From Acidovorax sp. FHTAMBA (GTDB taxonomy: Bacteria > Pseudomonadota > Gammaproteobacteria > Burkholderiales > Burkholderiaceae_C), in NCBI RefSeq assembly GCF_038958875.1, contig NZ_CP152407.1, positions 3,293,501-3,357,500 of the forward strand: a DNA stretch of 64,000 nt. The letters are read 5' to 3'. The position numbers and the translations under genes were made by a program. Shown piece by piece: positions 20,387 through 29,524 of this stretch (position 1 is its first letter; the number at the start of each line of letters is the position of its first letter). The notes under the pieces are model-generated. The model saw only the letters and a list, made by a program, of their open reading frames with translations, was not told the DNA's origin and searched no databases.

Positions 20387-21559
20387 TTAACCGGCTTTTG
20401 CCGCGCGCATGGCGTCGGTGAAGCGGTCAAACAGGTATGCGATGTCGTGCGGACCGGGGGATGCCTCAGGATGCCCCTGGAAACAGAAAGCGGGCTTGTC
20501 CTTGTGGACCAGCCCTTGCAGCGTGCCATCAAACAGGCTCACATGCGTGGCGCGCAGATTGGCGGGCAGCGAGTCCATGTCCACCGCAAAACCGTGGTTC
20601 TGGCTCGTGATGCTCACGCGGCCCGTGTCCAGGTCCTTCACCGGGTGGTTGGCACCGTGGTGGCTGTGGGTCATCTTGAAGGTCTTGGCGCCTGCGGCCA
20701 GGGCCATGATCTGGTGCCCCAGGCAGATGCCGAAGGTAGGCATGCCGCTGTCCACAATGGTGCGGGTCGCTGCAATCGCGTAGTCGCAAGGCTCTGGGTC
20801 GCCAGGGCCGTTGGACAGGAAAACACCATCCGGCTTCATGGCAAGCACCTCAGCGGCAGGCGTCTTCGCGGGCACGACGGTGACCTTGCAGCCGCGCTCG
20901 GCCAGCATGCGCAGGATGTTCTTCTTGACGCCAAAGTCGTACGCCACTACGTGAAACTGCGGTACCGACAGCTCGCCGTAACCGGTGCCCAGCTTCCACT
21001 CAGTCTGGGTCCACTCATAACGCGCTGCCGTGGTCACCACCTGGGCCAGATCCAGCCCGGCCATGTTGGGGGCCGCCTTGGCCTTGGCGATGGCTTCGTC
21101 GATGAGCGCCTGCGTGACAGCCTGCCCTGCGGCAAGGCCGATGATGGCGCCGTTTTGCGCACCCTTGCTGCGCAGCAGCCGAGTGAGCTTTCGGGTATCG
21201 ATGTTGGCGATGGCCACCGTCTTCTCACGCACAAGGTACTGAGAGAGCGTTTCCGTCGAGCGGAAGTTGCTTGCCAGCAAGGGCAGGTCTTTGATGATCA
21301 GGCCTGCGGCGTGGACCTTGTCGGCTTCGATGTCCTCCACATTGACGCCGTAGTTGCCGATGTGCGGATACGTGAGGGTCACGATCTGCTGGCAGTAGCT
21401 CGGGTCGGTAAGGATTTCCTGGTAGCCGGTGATGGCGGTGTTGAACACCACCTCGCCGACGGTGGTGCCGGTGGCACCAATCGAATTGCCGATAAAGACC
21501 GTGCCGTCTGCGAGCGCCAGGATGGCGGGCGGGAAGTTTCCCTGTAGAGACAAAAGCAC
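20387..21559 (-). CDS. carA: Carbamoyl-phosphate synthase small (glutaminase) subunit
   Basis: Hydrolyses glutamine and passes ammonia to CarB. About 390 residues. The N-terminal half has GEVVFNTAITGYQEILTDPSY; the C-terminal class I amidotransferase domain has the nucleophile loop GICLGHQIMALAAG and the catalytic His-x-Glu in FQGHPEASPGP. The start is a GTG at 21559 with GGAGAACCC directly upstream; the frame stays open to 21625 but that part does not match the family. A strong -10 lies about 140 bp upstream. Confidence 0.97.
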   Translation of the reverse strand: MLLSLQGNFPPAILALADGTVFIGNSIGATGTTVGEVVFNTAITGYQEILTDPSYCQQIVTLTYPHIGNYGVNVEDIEADKVHAAGLIIKDLPLLASNFRSTETLSQYLVREKTVAIANIDTRKLTRLLRSKGAQNGAIIGLAAGQAVTQALIDEAIAKAKAAPNMAGLDLAQVVTTAARYEWTQTEWKLGTGYGELSVPQFHVVAYDFGVKKNILRMLAERGCKVTVVPAKTPAAEVLAMKPDGVFLSNGPGDPEPCDYAIAATRTIVDSGMPTFGICLGHQIMALAAGAKTFKMTHSHHGANHPVKDLDTGRVSITSQNHGFAVDMDSLPANLRATHVSLFDGTLQGLVHKDKPAFCFQGHPEASPGPHDIAYLFDRFTDAMRAAKAG

Positions 21560-21699
21560 TGGGTTCTCCGGATGGTTACGGTCGCCCGGCGCCTGCAGTC
21601 CACTCGTGCACGCAAAGGTACGCAAGTGCTGGTGGCTGCTCTCAGATGGGTTGTTGCTTTGGGTGCGGTCGGGCGACGCTGTTGCGAGAAAAGCTCCCG

Positions 21700-21729
21700 A
21701 TTATATCTCTCGGTGCAGGTTTGCCGGAA
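21700..21729 (-). promoter_or_regulatory. carA promoter
   Basis: On the minus strand a perfect TATAAT (21705-21700) is preceded, 18 bases up, by TTCCGG as a weak -35. It predicts a leader of about 135 bases before the GTG start of carA, long enough for pyrimidine- or arginine-responsive control. No clear attenuator could be drawn by eye. Confidence 0.55.
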
Positions 21730-21836
21730 AATGCATGCCTTGCATAACCTTGTTGCCACAGCCAGTGTTCTTGGGTATTGGCGGGGACAAGGGCCCGCCC
21801 CCGCGGGTCCGTCCGCAGGCTTGGCTACCGGCGGCG

Positions 21837-22610
21837 TCAGCGCCCGGCGCCGCTGGCATGCAGGCAGATTGCCGCCGCTGCCGCGACGTTGAGGGACTCT
21901 TCCCCGCCGGGTTGCGCGATGCGGATGCGCATCGCAGCGCGTTCCTCCAGAGCAGACGATACGCCCTGCCCTTCGTGGCCCAACACCCAGGCACACGGCC
22001 AGGGCAAGGCGGCACGGTGCAGCCAGTCGCCCGTGTGCGAGCTGGTGACGAGCATGGGCACCTGCAGCGATTGAAGTTCGCCGTGCTCCACACCCTCAAT
22101 CAGGTCCAGCGCAAAATGCGCCCCCATGCCGGCGCGCAGCACCTTGGGCGACCACAGGGCCGCACTGCCCTTGATGGCCACCACCTGCCGGAACCCGAAC
22201 GCTGACGCACTGCGCAGGATGGAGCCCACGTTGCCCGCGTCCTGAACACGGTCCAGCACGACGGTGGCTGTATCCGGCTGCAGCGCAGCGGGCGCGGGCA
22301 GATCCATGATGAAACCCATGCGGGCGGGGGACTCCAGCCCGCTGATGTCGGCAAAGAGCGCATCAGCAATTACTATGAATTTAATAGCTGCTTGCGCCCA
22401 TTCCACCTGCGCCAGAGGCCAAAAAGACTCTGAAAACACCGCAATGGATGCGCGCTGGCCACGCTCCAGGGCCGCACGGCAAAGGTGGTCGCCCTCCAGC
22501 CAGACCCGGCCCTGCTTGCGGTAGGCCGTGGTGTCCTGCGCAAGACGGCGCAGGTCTTTCACGAAGGTGTTGTCCCGCGAATGGATGGTGGTGATCAACG
22601 ACGAAGTCAT
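21837..22610 (-). CDS. TrmH/SpoU-family RNA 2'-O-methyltransferase
   Basis: 257 residues of the knotted SPOUT class. An N-terminal substrate-binding domain precedes VVLDRVQDAGNVGSILRSASAFG (motif 1), SPKVLRAGMGAHF, LGHEGQGVS (motif 2) and RIAQPGGEESLNVAAAAAI (motif 3). The target, rRNA or tRNA, cannot be set from sequence. It follows rnhB by 12 bp as the last gene of the long rpsB-to-lipid A block. A palindromic repeat copy (22368-22426) is read in frame in the N-terminal domain. Confidence 0.9.
   Translation of the reverse strand: MTSSLITTIHSRDNTFVKDLRRLAQDTTAYRKQGRVWLEGDHLCRAALERGQRASIAVFSESFWPLAQVEWAQAAIKFIVIADALFADISGLESPARMGFIMDLPAPAALQPDTATVVLDRVQDAGNVGSILRSASAFGFRQVVAIKGSAALWSPKVLRAGMGAHFALDLIEGVEHGELQSLQVPMLVTSSHTGDWLHRAALPWPCAWVLGHEGQGVSSALEERAAMRIRIAQPGGEESLNVAAAAAICLHASGAGR
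22368..22426. repeat. Palindromic repeat, copy 4 (inside SpoU methyltransferase gene)
   Basis: AATTTAATAGCTGCTTGCGCC, then GCGCCAGAGGCCAAAAAG, both blocks shared with intergenic copies; the centre is decayed. On the minus strand it encodes the segment around FWPLAQVEWAQAAIKF of the methyltransferase. Confidence 0.65.
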
Positions 22611-22622
22611 GGGCAGACAGGT

Positions 22623-23249
22623 TCAGAAAAGCAGATTCTGCGCGACGGGCGCAAACGAGCGCCGGTGGTGAACGCAGGCGCCGTGCTCGCGCAGCGCTGC
22701 CATGTGCACCGCCGTGCCATAGCCTTTGTGACCGTCGAACCCATACTGCGGAAATTCTTCATGGATCTGCGCGCACCAGCGGTCGCGGTGCACCTTGGCC
22801 AGGATGGACGCGGCCGAGATGGCCGGCACCAGTGCATCGCCCTTGACGATGGCCTCGGCCTGGATGTCGAGCGTGGGAAGCCGATTGCCATCGACCAGCA
22901 CCATGACCGGCTTCAGGCGCAGCCCCATCACGGCCCGCCGCATGGCCAGCATCGTGGCCTGCAGGATATTGAGCCGGTCAATCTCTTCCACGCTGGCCTC
23001 GGCAATGCTGCAGCACAGCGCCTTGGCGCGGATTTCGTCGTAGAGCTTTTCGCGCCGGGCCGGCGTGAGCTTTTTGGAGTCTGCCAGGCCTGCGATGGGA
23101 TGCAGGTCATCCAGGATGACTGCAGCCGCCACCACAGGCCCTGCCAGCGGGCCACGGCCCGCTTCGTCCACGCCAGCCACCAGGCCTGGCGGGTGCCAGG
23201 GCAGGCAGGCCTGTTCAGGCAGCGGGATGGAGGATTTTCTGGATCGCAT
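22623..23249 (-). CDS. rnhB: Ribonuclease HII
   Basis: Removes RNA from RNA-DNA hybrids, including misincorporated ribonucleotides. About 208 residues. The active-site motif is VAGVDEAGRGPLAGPVV, with LADSKKLT, LVDGNRLP and ISAASILAKVHRD carrying the remaining acidic residues. The start at 23249 overlaps the end of lpxB by 35 bp and is the only ATG giving the normal N-terminus. The order lpxA-lpxB-rnhB is conserved in proteobacteria. Confidence 0.96.
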   Translation of the reverse strand: MRSRKSSIPLPEQACLPWHPPGLVAGVDEAGRGPLAGPVVAAAVILDDLHPIAGLADSKKLTPARREKLYDEIRAKALCCSIAEASVEEIDRLNILQATMLAMRRAVMGLRLKPVMVLVDGNRLPTLDIQAEAIVKGDALVPAISAASILAKVHRDRWCAQIHEEFPQYGFDGHKGYGTAVHMAALREHGACVHHRRSFAPVAQNLLF

Positions 23250-24417
23250 CGGCAGCGAGTTGGGGAGTGTTGCGGTGCAAGCTTTCGTGCAGTGCGGTAA
23301 AGCGCTGCTCCAGGGCCGCGATTTTTTCGGGGTCGTGCTGGCGTGCCTCCAGCCACTGCAGCGTTGCCGCGCACAGCGCCTGGGGTGTCGCGGCATCCTG
23401 GATCAGCTCGGGCACCACGAATTCGCCACACAGAATGTTGGGCAACCCCACCCAGGGCTGCAGTTGTTTGCGGCGCATGAGCCACCAGCTCCACGGGTGC
23501 ATGTGGTAGCCAATGACCATGGGGCGCTTGAACAGCGCAGCCTCCAGCGTGGCGGTACCACTGGCAATCAGCGTGGCATCACACGCAGCCAGCACGGCAT
23601 GGGACTGCCCGGACACAATCTGCACCGCACCGCCCAGCCCGGCGGCTTGAACGGCCTGCACGATGCGATCGTGCTGCGCCGGCACGGCAGGCACTACCAA
23701 TTTGATAGCTGGTCGCGCTTTACGGACAAGCGCTGCAGCCTCAAAAAAGGGTTGAGCAATGTAGGTGACCTCTGAAGAGCGGCTGCCCGGCAAAATGGCC
23801 AGCACCTCATCCGAGTCCTGCAGCCCGAGCTGGGCGCGGGCCGCAGCGCGGTCGGGCACCATGGGAATCACACCCGCCAGCGGGTGACCCACGTAGGTGG
23901 CGGCAATGCCATGGCGCGCCAGCAGTTCAGGCTCGAACGGAAAAATGCACAACACGTGATCAGCGCTGCGGCGAATCTTCTCGACGCGTTCCGCACGCCA
24001 GGCCCAGATGGAAGGGCACACGAAGTGAACGGTCTTGACGCCTGCAGCGCGCAGGTCGGCCTCCAGCCCCAGGTTGAAATCGGGGGCGTCCACGCCCACG
24101 AAGACGTCCGGACGGTCCCGGAGCAACCGGGTGCGCAGCTGTTTGCGGATACCCAGCAACTCGCGCAGCCGGCGCAACACCTCCATGCTGTAGCCATGCA
24201 CGGCAAGCTTCTCGCTGGGCCACCAGGCAGCAAACCCCCGGCGCTGCATCTGTGGGCCACCGATGCCGCTGGCCTGCAGATCTGGCCAATGGGCCTGCAG
24301 GCCGTCGAGGAGCAAACCCGCCAGCAGGTCACCCGATGTCTCGCCCGCCACCATGGCGACGCGGGGGGAGGCCTCCATCACCGGGTCCTCAGCGCGCAAT
24401 TCCGCGCGTGGAGACAT
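23215..24417 (-). CDS. lpxB: Lipid A disaccharide synthase
   Basis: Joins lipid X to UDP-2,3-diacylglucosamine. The sequence shows VAGETSGDLLAG at the N-terminus, VFVGVDAPDFN, PSIWAWR, ILPGSRSSEV and ASGTATLEAAL. The frame from 24417 overlaps lpxA by 29 bp; ATG at 24378 gives a 10-bp gap and is an equally good start. A palindromic repeat copy (23692-23749) encodes part of the segment after ILPGSR, yet the protein seems to keep the same spacing there as I recall for E. coli LpxB. Confidence 0.96.
   Translation of the reverse strand: MSPRAELRAEDPVMEASPRVAMVAGETSGDLLAGLLLDGLQAHWPDLQASGIGGPQMQRRGFAAWWPSEKLAVHGYSMEVLRRLRELLGIRKQLRTRLLRDRPDVFVGVDAPDFNLGLEADLRAAGVKTVHFVCPSIWAWRAERVEKIRRSADHVLCIFPFEPELLARHGIAATYVGHPLAGVIPMVPDRAAARAQLGLQDSDEVLAILPGSRSSEVTYIAQPFFEAAALVRKARPAIKLVVPAVPAQHDRIVQAVQAAGLGGAVQIVSGQSHAVLAACDATLIASGTATLEAALFKRPMVIGYHMHPWSWWLMRRKQLQPWVGLPNILCGEFVVPELIQDAATPQALCAATLQWLEARQHDPEKIAALEQRFTALHESLHRNTPQLAADAIQKILHPAA
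23692..23749. repeat. Palindromic repeat, copy 5 (inside lpxB)
   Basis: AATTTGATAGCT, then GCGCTT / AAGCGC with a 7-base loop, then GCAGCCTCAAAAAAG. This is one of the best-preserved coding copies. Translated on the minus strand it gives the helix and strand FFEAAALVRKARPAIKLVV of LpxB. Confidence 0.75.
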
Positions 24418-25177
24418 CCAGGAAGCCCAGCATCATGGCGATGTCGGCCTCAGATTCAGGATGGTCCACCGTCAGCCCGGAGATACCAGAGCGCGCGGCC
24501 TCCAGCGTCAGCCCCTGGCGGTACAGCAACCGGTGCATCTGCTTGATGCCCGCAATGCGCGCCGGCGAAAAACCTCGGCGGCGAAGCCCTTCCAGGTTCA
24601 GGCCGCGCACGGCCAGCGGGTTGCCATCCACCATCATGAAAGGCGGGACGTCCTGCGAAATATGGCTGGCAAAGCCGGCCATCACATGGGCACCCACCTT
24701 CACAAACTGATGGACACCCGTCAGGCCGCCGATGATGGCCTGGTCAGCCACGTGCACGTGGCCTGCCAGGGTGGCGTTGTTGGCGAGAATGGTCTGGTTG
24801 CCGACCACGCAATCGTGCGCGATGTGCACGTAGGCCATGATCCAGTTGTCGTTTCCGATCGTGGTCACACCCTGGTCCTGCGTGGTTCCCAGGTTGAAGG
24901 TGCAGAACTCGCGAATGGTGTTGCGGTCGCCAATGACGAGCCGGGTAGGCTCGCCCGCGTATTTCTTGTCCTGCGGGGCAGCACCAAGGGATGCGAACTG
25001 AAAGATGCGGTTGTCTGCACCAATCGTCGTGCGACCCTCAATGACGCAATGCGCGCCAACCGTCGTGCCCGCGCCAATGGACACATGCTCGCCAATGACC
25101 GCATAGGGCCCCACGGTCACCGACGGGTCCAGGCGGGCGCCGTCCGCAACAATGGCAGTGGGATGGATGTTGCTCAC
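24389..25177 (-). CDS. lpxA: UDP-GlcNAc O-acyltransferase
   Basis: First step of lipid A synthesis. 262 residues, the family length. Left-handed beta-helix hexapeptide repeats fill the first two thirds, with the catalytic histidine in the stretch MAYVHIAHDCVVGNQTILANN and a glycine-rich turn at GLTGVHQFVKVGAHVMAG. The helical C-terminus carries GLRRRGFSPARI. It lies between fabZ and lpxB as in most proteobacteria. Confidence 0.97.
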   Translation of the reverse strand: MSNIHPTAIVADGARLDPSVTVGPYAVIGEHVSIGAGTTVGAHCVIEGRTTIGADNRIFQFASLGAAPQDKKYAGEPTRLVIGDRNTIREFCTFNLGTTQDQGVTTIGNDNWIMAYVHIAHDCVVGNQTILANNATLAGHVHVADQAIIGGLTGVHQFVKVGAHVMAGFASHISQDVPPFMMVDGNPLAVRGLNLEGLRRRGFSPARIAGIKQMHRLLYRQGLTLEAARSGISGLTVDHPESEADIAMMLGFLDVSTRGIAR

Positions 25178-25198
25178 GATCCAGCAGGCCCGGGCGGG

Positions 25199-25639
25199 TC
25201 AACCCACATTGCGCATGGTGCACATGAGCTCGGCCTCGCAGGCCACCTCTTCGCCCACGCTGGCCACGCCCTTGAACTTCCAGATGCCACCGCGCACGCG
25301 GTCGATGGTGATGGCCAGGATCAGCTGATCGCCGGGCTCCACAGGGCGCTTGAACCGCGCACCATCAATGCCCACAAAGTAGTAGATATTGTTCTCATCG
25401 GGCACCTTGCCCATGGCATCAAACGCCAGCAACCCCGCCGCCTGGGCCAGCGCTTCCAGAATCAGAACACCCGGCATCACCGGGCGGCCAGGAAAATGCC
25501 CCATGAAATAGGGCTCGTTGAACGTGACGTTCTTGATGGCCTTGATGCGGGTGTTGCTCTCCAACTCGATCACTTTGTCCACCAGCAGAAACGGGTAGCG
25601 GTGGGGCAGTTGCTTGAGAATTGCGTGAATATCCATCAT
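25199..25639 (-). CDS. fabZ: 3-hydroxyacyl-ACP dehydratase FabZ
   Basis: Dehydrates 3-hydroxyacyl-ACP in fatty acid elongation and competes with LpxA for 3-hydroxyacyl-ACP, which explains its place in the lipid A cluster. About 146 residues with the hot-dog signature LPHRYPFLLVDKV, the catalytic histidine in YFMGHFPGRPVMPGVL and the glutamate in ILEALAQAAG. The start is at 25639 (MMDIHAILKQLP), with GGAAGAAC upstream; a second ATG follows immediately. Confidence 0.97.
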   Translation of the reverse strand: MMDIHAILKQLPHRYPFLLVDKVIELESNTRIKAIKNVTFNEPYFMGHFPGRPVMPGVLILEALAQAAGLLAFDAMGKVPDENNIYYFVGIDGARFKRPVEPGDQLILAITIDRVRGGIWKFKGVASVGEEVACEAELMCTMRNVG

Positions 25640-25655
25640 CGAGTTGTTCTTCCGT

Positions 25656-26639
25656 TCATGCTGCCTTGAGAGCCTGCTCCAGCGCCTTGATGCGCTCGCG
25701 CAAGCTGTGCAGTTGTTTGAGTGTTGCAGCGTTTTTTTCCCAGCGCGCATTGTCGTCGATAGGAAACATGCCGGTGTATTGGCCAGGTCGGGTCAGAGAG
25801 CGTGTGACCACCGTAGCAGCCGAGATATGCACGTTGTCGGCCAGTTCCAGGTGGCCCAGCACAATCGCCCCGCCGCCCACGGTGCAGTGCGCGCCAATGG
25901 TCGCGCTGCCCGCCACCCCCACACACCCGGCCATGGCCGAGTGCTTGCCGATGCGCACGTTGTGGCCGATCTGGATCAGGTTGTCGAGCTTGACCCCGTC
26001 TTCGATGACGGTGTCCAGCAGTGCGCCCCGGTCGATGCAGGTGTTGGCGCCGATCTCGACGTCGTCTCCGATGCGCACGGCGCCGAGCTGCTCGATCTTG
26101 ACCCACTGCCCCCGCTCGGGCGCAAAGCCAAAACCATCCGCGCCAATCACCACACCGGCGTGCACGATGCAACGCTCGCCGATGGTGCAGCCTTCGCCCA
26201 CGGTCACACGCGACTTGAGCACGGAGCCCGCACCCACCTGAGCGCCGCGCTCCACCACACACAGCGGTCCTATCGTCGCGGTGGGATGCACCAGCGCCGT
26301 GGGATGCACCACTGCACTGGGGTGAATCCCCACTTCCTGGGCCGGCGCATTGTGTTGCCGCCACAACTGGGTGGCACGTGCGAAATACACGTAGGGGTTG
26401 TCCGCCACGATGCAGGCACCCCGCGCCAGTGCGGCATCGCGCATGGCAGGCGCCACAATGACACAGGCCGCCCGGGAGGCGGCCAGTTGTTGCTGGTAGC
26501 GGGGGTTGCTCAGGAAACTGAGGTCTCCCGGTCCCGCAACCTCCAGGGGCGCGATGCGGGAGATGACGGCATCCCGTGCCCCACCTCCTTCCAGCGAGCC
26601 CCCGAGCGCATCAACGATCTGCCCAAGAAGCAAGCTCAC
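25656..26639 (-). CDS. lpxD: UDP-3-O-acylglucosamine N-acyltransferase
   Basis: Third step of lipid A synthesis. 327 residues: an N-terminal uridine-binding domain (LSFLSNPRYQQQL), a beta-helix with hexapeptide repeats including NLIQIGHNVRIGKHSAMAGCVG, where the catalytic histidine lies, and a C-terminal helix. The start codon is GTG at 26639. It is 24 bp after skp. Confidence 0.97.
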   Translation of the reverse strand: MSLLLGQIVDALGGSLEGGGARDAVISRIAPLEVAGPGDLSFLSNPRYQQQLAASRAACVIVAPAMRDAALARGACIVADNPYVYFARATQLWRQHNAPAQEVGIHPSAVVHPTALVHPTATIGPLCVVERGAQVGAGSVLKSRVTVGEGCTIGERCIVHAGVVIGADGFGFAPERGQWVKIEQLGAVRIGDDVEIGANTCIDRGALLDTVIEDGVKLDNLIQIGHNVRIGKHSAMAGCVGVAGSATIGAHCTVGGGAIVLGHLELADNVHISAATVVTRSLTRPGQYTGMFPIDDNARWEKNAATLKQLHSLRERIKALEQALKAA

Positions 26640-26663
26640 GCGTCACCTGCAAAGGGCTGGCGC

Positions 26664-27182
26664 TCACTTGCCAGAAGAGGCATTCAACGCCTTGATCACC
26701 TTGTCGGTGATGTCATGCTTGGGGTTGATGTAGACGGCCTCCTGGAGGATCACGTCGTACTTCTCGGCTTCCGCCACTTGCTTGACGACCTTGTTCGCAC
26801 GTTCGAGCACCTGGGACAGCTCCTCGTTCTTGCGGGCGCTCAGGTCTTCCTGGAATTCGCGGCGCTTGCGCTGGAATTCACGGTCCTGGTCCACGATCTG
26901 GCGCTGGCGGGTGGTCCGCTGGCTTTCCGCCATCGTCGGGGCTTCACGCTCGAACTTTTCGGTGGCATTTTTCAGCGAATTGCCCATCTCCACGAGTTCT
27001 TTTTCGCGGCGGGAAAACTCCTGCTCCAGCTTGGTCTGCGCAGCCTTGGCCGTGTTGGCTTCGCGGAAGATGCGGTCTGTGTTTACAAACCCGGCTTTGA
27101 ACTCCTGAGCATGCGCGGGAGCTGCGGCAACCATCGAGCCAAGCAGCAGGGCCAAAGAGATATGGCGAGAAAAGGATTTCAT
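26664..27182 (-). CDS. skp: Periplasmic chaperone Skp/OmpH
   Basis: Holds unfolded outer-membrane proteins on their way to the BAM complex. 172 residues: a signal peptide (MKSFSRHISLALLLGSM, cleavage near AHA-QEFKAG), the beta strand FKAGFVNTDRIF, a long charged coiled coil (about residues 45-125) and a short C-terminal strand. Its ATG overlaps the bamA stop by one base (TAATG), so the two are translationally coupled. Confidence 0.95.
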   Translation of the reverse strand: MKSFSRHISLALLLGSMVAAAPAHAQEFKAGFVNTDRIFREANTAKAAQTKLEQEFSRREKELVEMGNSLKNATEKFEREAPTMAESQRTTRQRQIVDQDREFQRKRREFQEDLSARKNEELSQVLERANKVVKQVAEAEKYDVILQEAVYINPKHDITDKVIKALNASSGK

Positions 27183-29479
27183 TAGAAGGACGTTCCAATC
27201 TGGAATTGCAGTTTCTGGATTCTATCGCCGGCAAACTTGCGCACCGGTTGCGCAAACGCCAGGCGCAAGGGCCCGAGTGGAGAAATCCAGCTCAAGCCCA
27301 CGCCAACGGAAGAGCGCATGCCACTGAACGTGATCTTCTCGTCTTCCCCATACACATTGCCGATGTCGAAGAAAGTGAACACGCGCAGGGTGCGGTCATT
27401 TCCGGCGCCGGGGAACGGCGCAATCAGTTCGGCATTCAGGGTCAGCTTCTTCGGCCCACCCAGTGATGCCCCGGTGACATCACGCGGCCCCAGGGTACCC
27501 TGATCGAAACCACGAACAGAGCCCAGACCGCCAGAGTAGAAATTCTTGAACACCGGGAAAGGCCGGCCATTCAAGCCTTTGCCGATACCGACCTCGCCGT
27601 TGAAGGCGACAGTAAAGCGCTTGTTCAACGGCACGTACTGCTGGTACTGGTAGTTGGCACGAACGTAACGGGAATCACCTGCGACTGACCACTCCGAATT
27701 GAGCCGCTGATAACGACCGGAGTTGGGGGCCAATGCACTGTCGCGGTCATCCCGCGACCAGCCAATGGTCAAAGGAACGGACGTGCTGCTGTACCCAAAG
27801 CGCTCGGCATAGGACAGGTAAGTCGCCGGAATGTTGGTGCCCGCCTTGATCTTGGTCTGTTCAAGCCCACCGCCGAAATACACCGTGTCGGTCTCACTGA
27901 ATGGCACACCGAATTTCACGGATGTCCCCGTGGTGATCAGCTCGTAATTGCCGCCCTGATCCTCGTACGGCTTGTCGGTACGGTAATACACATCCAGCGT
28001 GCGCGAGATACCTTCAGGAGTGAAGTACGGATCAATGGTGCTGAATACAAAAGTTCGGCGGTACTTGCTGGTATTGACATCAATACCCAGGTAATTGCCA
28101 GAGCCGAAGATGTTCTCCTGCTTGATACCAAAGGAAAGCGATACTTTCTCTGCACTGGAGAAACCCACGCCCATCTGGAGCGATCCGGTGGGCTTTTCGG
28201 CAACTGTAATCACCAGATCCACCTGGTCGGGCGAGCCTGGTACCTCCTGGGTTTCCACATTGACCTCGGTGAAGAAACCCAGGCGATCGACGCGGTCGCG
28301 TGACAAGCGGATTTTTTCACCGTCGTACCAGGAAGCTTCGTATTGCCGGAATTCGCGGCGGATCACCTCATCACGCGTCCGGTTGTTGCCGCTCACATTG
28401 ATACGGCGCACGTAAGCCCGTCGCGAGGGTTCCGCCTGCAGAACGAATGCCACACGGCTGTTTTCGCGGTCAACCTCTGGCACAGCCTGTATGCGCGCGA
28501 ACGCAAAACCAAATCGAGCGAAATACTCTGAAAATGCCTTCGTCGTTTCAGCAACCTGGTCAGCGTTGTACGGCTCGCCCGCACGAATGGTGACCAATGA
28601 CTTGAACTCATCGTCGCGATCGAGGTAATTGCCTTCCAGCTTCACGCCAGAAACGACAAAGCGTTCGCCTTCCGTCACATTGACAGTGATCGAGATATCC
28701 TGCTTGTCCGGCGATATGGCAACCTGGGTGGAATCAACGCGGAACTCCAGGTATCCCCGTTGCAGGTAATACGAGCGCAGGGTCTCCAGATCGGCGTTGA
28801 GCTTCGCGCGTGAATAGCGGTCCGATTTCGTGTACCAGCTGAGCCAGCCGCCCGTATCCTGATCAAACAGCCCCTTGAGCGTGGATTCGCTGAACGCCTT
28901 GTTACCAACAATGCGGATTTCGTTGATGCGGGCTGGCTCACCCTCCACCACGGTGAACGTCAGATTGACGCGGTTGCGCTCGATCGGGGTCACAGTGGTG
29001 ACCACTTCTGCGCCATACAAACTCTTGTTGATGTACTGGCGTTTGAGTTCCTGCTCAGCCCGGTCAGTCAGCGCCTTGTCATAAGGGCGGCCTTCGGTCA
29101 GCCCGACATCGCGCATCGCATTTTTGAGCACATCCTTGTCAAATTCGCGGGAACCGACGAAATCCACGTCGGCCACTGTGGGGCGCTCTTCCACCACCAC
29201 GACCAGCACATCGCCCACCGCTTCAAGGCGCACATCCTTGAACAGTCCCAGACCAAAGAGCGCACGGATCGCCGCAGCACCTTTTTCATCGTTGTAGTCA
29301 TCGCCCACCCGCAACGGCATGGACGCAAACACTGTACCCGGCTCCACGCGCTGCAGGCCCTCGACACGGATGTCCTGCACCTTGAATGGCTCCAGAGCCC
29401 AAGCCGCGTTGGCGACAAAAACCATGGCTGCAACGGCCGATGCAGTGCGCACGCCCAGGCGATTGATGTGTTTTTTCAT
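27182..29479 (-). CDS. bamA: Outer-membrane assembly factor BamA
   Basis: Core of the BAM complex that inserts beta-barrels. 765 residues: a signal peptide ending in ANAAWA-LEPF, five POTRA domains (first VQDIRVEGLQRVEPGTVF), then a 16-strand barrel with the loop-6 motif in GSVRGFDQGTLGPR and a C-terminal phenylalanine (QIGTSF) as expected of outer-membrane proteins. It lies between rseP and skp, the usual order. Confidence 0.98.
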   Translation of the reverse strand: MKKHINRLGVRTASAVAAMVFVANAAWALEPFKVQDIRVEGLQRVEPGTVFASMPLRVGDDYNDEKGAAAIRALFGLGLFKDVRLEAVGDVLVVVVEERPTVADVDFVGSREFDKDVLKNAMRDVGLTEGRPYDKALTDRAEQELKRQYINKSLYGAEVVTTVTPIERNRVNLTFTVVEGEPARINEIRIVGNKAFSESTLKGLFDQDTGGWLSWYTKSDRYSRAKLNADLETLRSYYLQRGYLEFRVDSTQVAISPDKQDISITVNVTEGERFVVSGVKLEGNYLDRDDEFKSLVTIRAGEPYNADQVAETTKAFSEYFARFGFAFARIQAVPEVDRENSRVAFVLQAEPSRRAYVRRINVSGNNRTRDEVIRREFRQYEASWYDGEKIRLSRDRVDRLGFFTEVNVETQEVPGSPDQVDLVITVAEKPTGSLQMGVGFSSAEKVSLSFGIKQENIFGSGNYLGIDVNTSKYRRTFVFSTIDPYFTPEGISRTLDVYYRTDKPYEDQGGNYELITTGTSVKFGVPFSETDTVYFGGGLEQTKIKAGTNIPATYLSYAERFGYSSTSVPLTIGWSRDDRDSALAPNSGRYQRLNSEWSVAGDSRYVRANYQYQQYVPLNKRFTVAFNGEVGIGKGLNGRPFPVFKNFYSGGLGSVRGFDQGTLGPRDVTGASLGGPKKLTLNAELIAPFPGAGNDRTLRVFTFFDIGNVYGEDEKITFSGMRSSVGVGLSWISPLGPLRLAFAQPVRKFAGDRIQKLQFQIGTSF

Positions 29480-29524
29480 GAATGAAGCTGGCGCCGCACT
29501 TGCATGGCAAGGACGGCAAAAGTG